Below, piece by piece: positions 16,933 to 23,874 of a stretch of 64,000 nt of DNA. Source of the DNA: an uncultured Flavobacteriales bacterium (GTDB lineage Bacteria > Bacteroidota > Bacteroidia > Flavobacteriales_G > Salibacteraceae); contig CAJXZP010000007.1 in assembly GCA_913062955.1 (NCBI GenBank), forward strand, positions 29,609 through 93,608, read 5' to 3'. Within the stretch, counting starts at the first letter, position 1, and each line of letters starts with the position of its first letter. The notes under the pieces are model-generated. The model saw only the letters and a list, made by a program, of their open reading frames with translations. It was not told the origin of the DNA and ran no database searches. Position numbers and translations under genes: made by a program.

Positions 16933-17687
16933 TGAGAATTGTCATTATAGAAGATGAGAAATTATTACAAGATGAACTCATTTGTCAATTAAAAAAATTG
17001 GAACAAATGGAAATACTTCATTGTATTCCATCGGTAAGCGAAAGTGTGGCCTGGCTACCCCAAAATACGGACCGTATTGATTTAATCTTTATGGATATTG
17101 AGCTGGCGGATGGCGTATGCTTTGAAATATTTGAAAGCCTTACGATTACCACGCCCATTATTTTTCTAACGGCCTATAGCCAATACGCGATTCAAGCTTT
17201 TAAGGTGAACAGTATAGATTACTTACTTAAGCCCATTAACCCCAAAGACCTCTCCTTTGCCATGGATAAATTCAAGGCACAGAAAAAGCGTGAAACCACC
17301 ATAGATAGAAATTTACTTAAGGACCTTTACCTAGGCACTAAAGGGCAGGAATCGCAACGTATTTTGGTTCAAACAGGTGATCATTTTAGACATATTGAAA
17401 CCCAACAAATCGCCTATTTTATAGCCGAAGATAAATACACTACGGTGGTTACCATCGAGAACAAAAAGCACCTCATCAACGAGAGCCTCACTACTTTGGA
17501 GCAAACCTTACCTACTTCCATTTTTCACCGTCCTACCCGCCAACATATTGTGAATATTAATGCCATTGTTAAGGCTTCCAAATACTTTAATAGCCGATTA
17601 AAACTACAACTTGCTCCCTCCCCAGAGAATGACATTATTATTAGCCGAAATAAAGTCAAAGATTTTTTGAATTGGATGGGAGCATAA
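16932..17687 (+). CDS. LytTR-family response regulator
   Basis: 251 residues: a receiver domain (residues 1-120) with acidic pocket ED at 7-8 and phospho-acceptor Asp55 in LIFMDIE, conserved threonine and lysine in FLTAYS and YLLKPI, then a LytTR DNA-binding domain (about 150-250; RILVQTGDHFRHIE, FHRPTRQHIVNI). It partners the LytS-type kinase whose stop codon it overlaps. Targets cannot be predicted from the sequence; the T9SS cargo gene just upstream and the genes downstream are candidates by position only. Confidence 0.92.
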   Translation: MRIVIIEDEKLLQDELICQLKKLEQMEILHCIPSVSESVAWLPQNTDRIDLIFMDIELADGVCFEIFESLTITTPIIFLTAYSQYAIQAFKVNSIDYLLKPINPKDLSFAMDKFKAQKKRETTIDRNLLKDLYLGTKGQESQRILVQTGDHFRHIETQQIAYFIAEDKYTTVVTIENKKHLINESLTTLEQTLPTSIFHRPTRQHIVNINAIVKASKYFNSRLKLQLAPSPENDIIISRNKVKDFLNWMGA

Positions 17688-17688
17688 G

Positions 17689-17879
17689 CTACTGTTAAAT
17701 GTAGCCGACTCCGCTAAATCCGAAGTATTAAAACCATTGATAAAATTGGAATTAAGGAGTCCTTTGGTTCCATACAAAAACCGTACATTAGTAGTATTAG
17801 AACAATTTGGAGCTCCCCATCCCACTTATTTTGATATTACATGTGAAAATGCGTTTTTTGGGAATTACAAAAGGGAATA
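17689..17879 (+). pseudogene. Start-less protein-like frame
   Basis: A plus-strand frame is open from inside the end of the LytTR gene to a TAA at about 17877-17879 and reads like protein (LVPYKNRTLVVLEQFGAPHP, TYFDITCENAFFGN), but there is no ATG, GTG or convincing TTG. The opposite strand is open here too, which weakens the case. It may be the tail of a gene whose 5' end is gone. Confidence 0.22.
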
Positions 17880-17954
17880 AAATACCTTCCTCTATATAAA
17901 CTAAATGCCATTGACCAATAGAACTAAAACCAGAAACAACTAATAAGTAGTGAG

Positions 17955-18428
17955 GTGAAACAAAACAACGACATTATAGATCATATCCTTCAATTCTTGA
18001 ACTCCATTCAAATTCAGGTAGTGGAACAAAAAGGGACGGATGATACTTTTTTACCGGGTTTACACATAAAATCAAATACCTTGTTCCTAGATCGAGATAA
18101 ACTAAAGTACCCAGGCGATCTATTACATGAAGCGGGGCATATGGCAGTGGCTGAAGAAAAAAATAGAATTCTTATTGGCACAGAAGATCAAGATAAAAAC
18201 TGGCCAACAGATGGAGAGGAGATCGCCACGCTATTATGGTCCTATGCCGCTTCCTGTCATTTAAAAATAAATCCAAAAATTGTTTTTCATGAAAATGGAT
18301 ACAAAGGAGATTCCAATTGGTTGGTAGCACAATACACTGGCCAGAATTACATTGGTTTGCCCTTATTGGAATGGATGGGTTTATCCAGTCCGAAAGATTT
18401 TCCAAGAATGAAAAAGTGGGTACGATAA
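17955..18428 (+). CDS. Small protein with HExGH-type zinc-binding motif, function unknown
   Basis: 157 residues from a GTG start. The notable feature is GDLLHEAGHMAVAEEKNR near residues 55-72: HEAGH satisfies the HExxH zinc pattern of metalloproteases, placed after a strand-like NTLFLDRDKLKYP, a layout seen in minimal metallopeptidase-like proteins such as the ImmA/IrrE group. The C-terminal half has GYKGDSNWLVAQYTGQNYIG and ends in MKKWVR. No export signal. I do not know a named family; proteolytic activity is a guess from the motif. It is monocistronic. Confidence 0.65.
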   Translation: MKQNNDIIDHILQFLNSIQIQVVEQKGTDDTFLPGLHIKSNTLFLDRDKLKYPGDLLHEAGHMAVAEEKNRILIGTEDQDKNWPTDGEEIATLLWSYAASCHLKINPKIVFHENGYKGDSNWLVAQYTGQNYIGLPLLEWMGLSSPKDFPRMKKWVR

Positions 18429-18541
18429 ACTTAAATCCAGGTGACACCCACCTACTTTCATTAAACGAATTTTGGGAAAAAGATTCTACCCATTCTGAAT
18501 TTGATCAATTCACTAAATACCTGATTGACAAAAACCAATAG
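18429..18541 (+). pseudogene. Protein-like tail in a shifted frame
   Basis: Directly after the preceding stop, another plus-strand frame reads LNPGDTHLLSLNEFWEKDST and FDQFTKYLIDKNQ to a TAG at 18539-18541. It lacks a start of its own; translated alone it would begin inside the preceding gene. It could be a lost C-terminal extension or a separate truncated gene. Confidence 0.22.
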
Positions 18542-18575
18542 ACGTGCATTAATCCCACCAATTCCGAAGGATGTC

Positions 18576-18583
18576 TACCTTTG
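18576..18583 (+). promoter_or_regulatory. -7 box upstream of the S41 peptidase gene
   Basis: TACCTTTG followed by CAA matches TAnnTTTG, giving a leader of roughly 105 bases. The -33 element is not clear. Confidence 0.45.
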
Positions 18584-18693
18584 CAATACCTTAGGAAACC
18601 ATTCTTTCAGAATAGTATTGAAAGCTATTCTTATGTTAGTTTTGAGGATCAAAAACGAAACCGATAAAACGGGCAAATAAAAATTCATTCAAA

Positions 18694-19926
18694 ATGAAAA
18701 CTCTCCTTTTCACAGCTATTATTCTATTTAACATTGTTAGTGTTTCCGCTCAAGAGAATCTCGTTAATCACACCGAAATCAGAGCTGACTTGAACGAAAT
18801 CATTCATAACATTTCGAATAATTATGTCTACCTAAACGACAAAAATATTGATTTAAACTGCATCCAAGAATATTACAACACCCAAATACCAAGCATCCAG
18901 ACGGAGGAAGAGACCGTTTTATTTTTTGAATATCTATTGGATGAATTTTATGACAACCATCTTATGGTACGTACCAATAGAAACTCTTCTTTTCGTCTAT
19001 TTTCGCCTATTCATTTAACCATAGAAAACCATAAGCCACTTATCACCAATGTTTGGCAAACCCAAATACAAAATTTAACGATGGATATTATTGGTGCCGA
19101 AATAACTCATTTTAACGGGGTAGAATTCGATAAAGTCATTTCTAATTTCCCTACTCATTGTCATGACAAATCAGATCAGGCAACCCGAGAATGGATCGCA
19201 AATAAAATAGTTGCCGGTCGATACAATGAGCCAAGAATACTATCCTTGGAATTGGCTAACGGAGAAATCGTTGCACTTGATCTTGATTCATTGCTATTAA
19301 TAAAAAACGAAACATTGTTAAGCACCTCGATCATTGATGAGATTGGGGTGATCCGAATTAACAACTCCCTGGGATATGATGAATTGGTAAATGAATTTGA
19401 TCAAGCGTTGATCGAATTATCCGATACTAAAGGGTTAATTATTGATTTAAGAAACACCATTTTTGGAGGAGATTCGTATGAAGCCCGTGGAATTATGAGT
19501 CGATTCATTAATGAACCAAGACCCTACCAAAAGCACTCCTTTACTGCAAAATCTCCAAACAATCCTGACATTGAAAGAAGTTGGGTAGAATATGTGAGTC
19601 CACGAGGAACAACGTACAAAAAGCCGGTTGTGGTATTAGTAGGCCGTTGGACCGGGAGTATGGGAGAAGGGCTGGCCATTGGCTTTGAAGGAATGGGACG
19701 TGCAGAAGTTGTGGGTTCTGAAATGAGAAAATTAGCAGGTGAAGTTTATGATTTTGGTTTCATTCATCAAAATTATGGTTACAAACTTTCAACAGCCAAA
19801 TTATTTCATGTAAACGGGACCCTTAGAGAAGATTACATTCCAACTTATTTTGTAAAACAAACCACCAACAAAAAAGACGAGACCCTGATAAAAGGAATGG
19901 AACTCATTCATAAAATGGACGAGTAA
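18694..19926 (+). CDS. Secreted S41 family (C-terminal processing-like) serine peptidase
   Basis: 410 residues with a signal peptide (MKTLLFTAIILFNIVSVSAQ). The C-terminal half carries the S41 fold: IGVIRINNSLGYDELV, GLIIDLRNTIFGGDSY, then the nucleophile in RWTGSMGEGLA (Ser322) and a lysine 24 residues later in MRKLAGE (Lys346), matching the Ser/Lys dyad of tail-specific proteases. No PDZ domain is evident; the N-terminal 200 residues look like the tricorn/CtpA-like helper domain found in many Bacteroidota S41 proteins. It acts outside the cytoplasm; substrate unknown. Confidence 0.85.
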   Translation: MKTLLFTAIILFNIVSVSAQENLVNHTEIRADLNEIIHNISNNYVYLNDKNIDLNCIQEYYNTQIPSIQTEEETVLFFEYLLDEFYDNHLMVRTNRNSSFRLFSPIHLTIENHKPLITNVWQTQIQNLTMDIIGAEITHFNGVEFDKVISNFPTHCHDKSDQATREWIANKIVAGRYNEPRILSLELANGEIVALDLDSLLLIKNETLLSTSIIDEIGVIRINNSLGYDELVNEFDQALIELSDTKGLIIDLRNTIFGGDSYEARGIMSRFINEPRPYQKHSFTAKSPNNPDIERSWVEYVSPRGTTYKKPVVVLVGRWTGSMGEGLAIGFEGMGRAEVVGSEMRKLAGEVYDFGFIHQNYGYKLSTAKLFHVNGTLREDYIPTYFVKQTTNKKDETLIKGMELIHKMDE

Positions 19927-20139
19927 AAACACAAAAAAGATTAATACTCTTTTCGTCTAGGGGAAAAACAATTATCAACAAACCACTCCCATTCCAAGTA
20001 TTTACATCTGGCTGCAAGCACTTAACGGGTCCCCCTGGGCTTGATCTCCACACGTCAAAACCAAATTAAAAAAAAGAAAAGAATAAAAGTGTAACATTTC
20101 TAATCTCTTGGTATCTAAAAGAAAATTAAGAGAAAAAAA

Positions 20140-21069
20140 ATGAAAAACACATTCGCACTTTTTACGCTATTATTAACTGCTTTAGTGGTTAATTCACAAA
20201 CCATGTATTCCAAAGCTTTTGGAAACCCAGAAAATCCGGTCCTGCTATTTTTACATGGTGGCCCTGGATACAACTCGGTAGGATTTGAAGCATCCACCGC
20301 TCAAGTCCTTTCCGACAATGGCTTTTATGTTATCACCTACGATAGACGAGGAGAAGGCAGATCGGCCGAATTGCCAGCTGATTTTACCTTTGACCAAACC
20401 TTTAACGATCTCCACGCCCTTTATGCCAAATACCACTTGAAATCGGCTACTTTGATCGGCCATAGTTTTGGTGGAATTGTGGCTACTTTGTTTGCCGAAA
20501 AATACCCGGAGAAAACAAAATCAGTTATTCTTGTAGGCGCACCCCTATCTATGCAAGCAACATTAACAACCATACTCGTATCTTCAAAAAGCATATATGA
20601 AACAAATAACGACAGTGTTAATCTCCATTATATACAGCTGTTAGAACAAATGGATAAAAGTACTTTACCATACAGTTCTTACTGTTTTAGTCATGCGATG
20701 CAGAATGGATTTTATTACCCCAGCCATCCTTCGTCCGAAGCACTCATTATATATTCAAAGTTCCGATCTAACCCAGAATTAGCGAAAGCCTCTTCGCTAA
20801 TGAGTTATGAAGCCCCCACCGGATTTTGGACAAACGAAAATTACACCACTTTAGACCTTACAGATCACTTAATAAACGTACTGGCTGCAACTACTCCGGT
20901 ATTCGGGTTATATGGGCAAGAAGATGGGTTATTCTCGGTCAGTCAGGTATTAAACATAGAACAGCTACTGGGAAAAGAAAACATATCTTATTTCACGAAC
21001 TGTTCGCACAATGTATTTATGGATCAACAAACACAATTTATCCAAGCGATCAAAACCTGGGTTCAATAA
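20140..21069 (+). CDS. Exported alpha/beta hydrolase (prolyl-aminopeptidase-like)
   Basis: 309 residues, beginning with an export signal (MKNTFALFTLLLTALVVNSQ). The oxyanion motif LLFLHGGPGYNSVG, nucleophile elbow IGHSFGGIVA (Ser109), acid in LYGQEDGLF (Asp262) and histidine in NCSHNVF (His290) give a complete triad. The HGGPG motif is shared with proline iminopeptidases, so a peptidase or esterase acting in the periplasm is likely. The TAA overlaps the ATG of the following ECF sigma factor by one base, an unusual partnership for a secreted hydrolase. Confidence 0.85.
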   Translation: MKNTFALFTLLLTALVVNSQTMYSKAFGNPENPVLLFLHGGPGYNSVGFEASTAQVLSDNGFYVITYDRRGEGRSAELPADFTFDQTFNDLHALYAKYHLKSATLIGHSFGGIVATLFAEKYPEKTKSVILVGAPLSMQATLTTILVSSKSIYETNNDSVNLHYIQLLEQMDKSTLPYSSYCFSHAMQNGFYYPSHPSSEALIIYSKFRSNPELAKASSLMSYEAPTGFWTNENYTTLDLTDHLINVLAATTPVFGLYGQEDGLFSVSQVLNIEQLLGKENISYFTNCSHNVFMDQQTQFIQAIKTWVQ

Positions 21070-21542
21070 TGGAGTTTGAACAAATTTACGCCACGTATTG
21101 GCAAAAGGTATATCGGATTTCATTAGGCTATGTAAATAGCCCTGATCTAGCGAAAGATTTGGCACAAGAAACCTTTATTACTATTTGGAAACAATTGCCC
21201 AATTTCAGGAATGAATCGACCATTGGAACCTGGATATTCCGAATCGCATCCAATACTTGTTTACGCCAAATCCAGAAAGATAAACGGATGCCTACATCGG
21301 AGTTACCGTTAGAATTGAAAGAGGAAAATACGGAAACCACCATGGAGAGTGATTTAGAATTTCTGTACCAATGTATTTCAGAATTACCTGAAATGGAACG
21401 GATTATAATTTCACTCGAATTGGAGGATATCAACCAAAAGGAGATCTCAAAAATTGTGGGGATATCGGAAGGGAACGTGCGTGTAAAGATTCATAGAATC
21501 AAAGAAAAACTAACTCAAAAATTCAAGAATAATGAACACTAA
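21069..21542 (+). CDS. ECF-type RNA polymerase sigma factor
   Basis: 157 residues from the ATG at 21069. Region 2 includes DLAKDLAQETFITIWKQL and WIFRIASNTCL; region 4 includes LPEMERIIISLELED and an HTH reading QKEISKIVGISEGNVRVKIH. The frame extends upstream into the hydrolase gene, but homology begins at MEFEQIYATYWQKVY, and this ATG forms a TAATG junction with the hydrolase stop. It overlaps the next gene by 11 bases. It probably directs transcription of a small regulon, perhaps including its own cassette. Confidence 0.93.
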   Translation: MEFEQIYATYWQKVYRISLGYVNSPDLAKDLAQETFITIWKQLPNFRNESTIGTWIFRIASNTCLRQIQKDKRMPTSELPLELKEENTETTMESDLEFLYQCISELPEMERIIISLELEDINQKEISKIVGISEGNVRVKIHRIKEKLTQKFKNNEH

Positions 21543-22125
21543 TATAGACTTCAAACAGATCTGGAATAAGCAAGAGGCAACTGTTCCAGAAATTAAAGAA
21601 TTACTAAAAAAAGCAACTATCTATAAAAGAAAAAGTTTGATAAAGCTCCTCCTTTTGAATACCACCATGATATTAACTAGTGTATTTATTGGTTTAATTT
21701 GGTATTACTTTCAACCGGAATTAGTGAGTACAAAACTAGGAATTGTCCTCGTTATTTTAGCTATGATGATTCAACTAGCGACCTCCAACAGGATGTTACC
21801 CAATTTGTTTAAGAGCAATGCCGAAACTACCAGTAAGCAATACCTACAACAACTCATTGAATTACAGAAAAAACAACTATTTCAACAAACCACGGTGATG
21901 AGTATTTACTTCATTTTATTATCCATTGGATTGGCATTGTATATGTACGAATACACCTTAAGAATGACCCTTACTTGGGCATTAGTTGCTTACGGAATCA
22001 CTACCTTATGGATCGCCATAAATTGGTTTTATTTCCGACCTAAAGCAATAAAAAAACAGAATAAAAAGATGAATATTTTATTAGATAAATTCAAAGAAAT
22101 GACCACGCAACTTTCGGAAGATTAA
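21532..22125 (+). CDS. Membrane protein following the ECF sigma gene, probable anti-sigma factor
   Basis: 197 residues with about four membrane segments in two pairs (residues about 35-85 and 115-165), a charged N-terminal cytosolic helix region (FKQIWNKQEATVPEIKELL) and a charged C-terminal tail. There is no recognisable zinc-binding anti-sigma motif, so the role rests on gene order: it overlaps the sigma gene by 11 bases. Many Bacteroidota ECF genes are followed by such unnamed membrane proteins, which are thought to hold the sigma factor inactive. Confidence 0.65.
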   Translation: MNTNIDFKQIWNKQEATVPEIKELLKKATIYKRKSLIKLLLLNTTMILTSVFIGLIWYYFQPELVSTKLGIVLVILAMMIQLATSNRMLPNLFKSNAETTSKQYLQQLIELQKKQLFQQTTVMSIYFILLSIGLALYMYEYTLRMTLTWALVAYGITTLWIAINWFYFRPKAIKKQNKKMNILLDKFKEMTTQLSED

Positions 22126-22463
22126 TAGGTGGTACAAAATTCGAATTTCACGATCAAAAAACGTAAATTAGTATCCTCAAAACAACCTAGAACACTTTGG
22201 CTCTTTTATTTTGATACAAACCAATAAAGCGGATTAAATTTAGGATCAAGAAATAATATCAATTCAGATACAAATCATATAGGAGAAAAGTAGACCACTT
22301 CTCCAAGTAATAAAAAACAGTACGGAATTCAATGAACAGTGGGTTTCCTGAAAAAATCAACAAAGAATAATAAATAGAAGGATAGAACCCGTTTGGTGCA
22401 TAGGTTCGTGTACTTTTCGCATCCTTTTATTTGCTTTTATTTCCATTAAACTAAAAATAAATC
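22126..22463. other. Intergenic region
   Basis: 338 bases, AT-rich, without a supported gene. GTACTTTTCG near 22410 could be a weak -7 box for the tautomerase gene at 22464. No terminator hairpin of quality is visible after the anti-sigma gene. Confidence 0.4.
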
Positions 22464-22808
22464 ATGCCTCATTTTGTAATTGATTGTTCCGAGAATATCA
22501 TTCAACTAAAATCGCCAAAGGCAGTGATGCAGAAAGTATTTGACACTGCTGAATCTACTCATCTTTTTGACCAAAAAGATATAAAAGTTCGAATGAACCC
22601 TTTTACACATTACAACAACGGAAATACATCCGATGATTTCATACATATTTTCGCTAATATAATGGAAGGCCGAACGACTTCTCAAAAAAGGGATCTATCT
22701 GAGAAAATGGTAAGGGAGTTGAAAAAATTATTCCCTAACGTCCCCATTATTTCCATCAATATTAGAGATTTCGAAAAAGCCACCTATTGCAATAAATCAA
22801 TGGTGTAA
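22464..22808 (+). CDS. 5-carboxymethyl-2-hydroxymuconate isomerase (CHMI) family tautomerase
   Basis: 114 residues. The protein starts MPHFVIDCS, so after methionine removal Pro1 becomes the general base used by the tautomerase superfamily. The layout FVIDCSENI, RMNPFTHYNNG, FIHIFANIMEGRT, LSEKMVRELKKLFP and ISINIRDFEKATYCN matches the CHMI (HpaF) family. No other homoprotocatechuate-pathway genes are near, so its physiological substrate may differ from the named one. It is followed 34 bases later by the TerB-like gene. Confidence 0.86.
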   Translation: MPHFVIDCSENIIQLKSPKAVMQKVFDTAESTHLFDQKDIKVRMNPFTHYNNGNTSDDFIHIFANIMEGRTTSQKRDLSEKMVRELKKLFPNVPIISINIRDFEKATYCNKSMV

Positions 22809-22842
22809 TACCCATTATAATTCCAAACAATAAACACACTCC

Positions 22843-23217
22843 ATGACAGATCAAGAAAAACTATACGAAACCTTAGGCGAATTACTTTTTTGCGTAGCTA
22901 AGGCAGATGGAATTATTCAAGACGAGGAAAAAGAGTCCCTAAAAGAACTATTAAAAAATCACCCTTGGGGATCTGAAATCCAATGGTCATTTAATTATGA
23001 AGAGTCCAAAAATGCCTCCTTGGAAGAAACTTACCAGAAGGTCATTAACTTTTGCAAACACTATGGTCCAGCTCAGGAGTATACGGAGTTTATTGACGCC
23101 ATGAATGTAATTGCGCAATCTTCGAATGGAATAGATGCCAACGAGTCCAAAGTGATTAATTCGTTTTCCAAAGATTTAATGGAACGCTTCCATAAAGATA
23201 TTGAAAAACTGAATTAA
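22843..23217 (+). CDS. TerB-like (tellurite-resistance/DjlA N-terminal fold) protein
   Basis: 124 residues, all helical. LGELLFCVAKADGIIQDEE near residue 12 is the classic TerB/DjlA signature, an acidic turn thought to bind metal; a second, weaker copy is NVIAQSSNGIDANES near residue 90. TerB-like domains are cytosolic and linked to stress or metal responses. No other ter genes are present, so tellurite resistance should not be inferred. Confidence 0.75.
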   Translation: MTDQEKLYETLGELLFCVAKADGIIQDEEKESLKELLKNHPWGSEIQWSFNYEESKNASLEETYQKVINFCKHYGPAQEYTEFIDAMNVIAQSSNGIDANESKVINSFSKDLMERFHKDIEKLN

Positions 23218-23275
23218 GCTTAAAATGGATTCACCTTTGTATTATCTTCGTTAGTAATTCAATATACCATACGAG

Positions 23276-23857
23276 ATGTCCATCTATTCTTTTCCATTAA
23301 CACCGTTACCCAATTTTGTTGAATTTCTAAATGTGGCTCAGGCAAATTCGCCTACGGAAATTCAAAACATACTAGATAACTGGAAGGATGAATGGAATCA
23401 AGAAGCGGTTTTGGAAGGCGACACTTTATCCGATTATTCATTAAGAAAATCGGTTGTTGTCCCCCTAGAGTATAGTGACGAAAAACGTTGGCTTTTTGAT
23501 CGTCTTACGAGTATTATTGCTCAGGCTAACACCTACTATCATTTTGATTTAAACGGATTTTACGAACCCTTGCAATTGGCTCAATATGGGGTAGGCGATT
23601 TTTTTGATTGGCATTTAGATTTTGGTACTGGAGATTCCTCCAATAGAAAACTAAGTATGAGCATTCAGCTTTCCGACCCAGATACCTATGAGGGAGGGGA
23701 TTTAGAGTTTCACATCAATAACACTATTGTAAAAGCCCCAAGAACATTAGGTTCAGCGGTTATCTTTCCTTCCTTTATTCGACATCGAGTTTCTGAAATA
23801 ACCCAGGGAGAAAGACGTTCTATTGTAGGTTGGGTTTCCGGACCACCCTTTAAATAA
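23276..23857 (+). CDS. 2-oxoglutarate/Fe(II)-dependent oxygenase (prolyl-4-hydroxylase type)
   Basis: 193 residues forming a jelly-roll dioxygenase. The iron ligands are His113 and Asp115 in DWHLDFGTG and His170 in FIRHRVSEI; the arginine that binds 2-oxoglutarate lies in GERRSIVGW. FYEPLQLAQYGVGDFF just before the first ligand and YEGGDLEFH after it are typical of P4Hc domains that hydroxylate protein side chains. The target protein is unknown. TATCTTCG at 23243-23250 may be its -7 box. Confidence 0.88.
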   Translation: MSIYSFPLTPLPNFVEFLNVAQANSPTEIQNILDNWKDEWNQEAVLEGDTLSDYSLRKSVVVPLEYSDEKRWLFDRLTSIIAQANTYYHFDLNGFYEPLQLAQYGVGDFFDWHLDFGTGDSSNRKLSMSIQLSDPDTYEGGDLEFHINNTIVKAPRTLGSAVIFPSFIRHRVSEITQGERRSIVGWVSGPPFK

Positions 23858-23874
23858 GCAGGAGTTACTCCTAC

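Noticed and set aside
17604..17825. 73-codon minus-strand frame over the end of the LytTR gene
   Set aside because: It overlaps a well-supported gene on the other strand, and its composition is not distinctive.
22843..23217. Tellurite-resistance operon
   Set aside because: Only a TerB-like domain is present, with none of the other ter genes.
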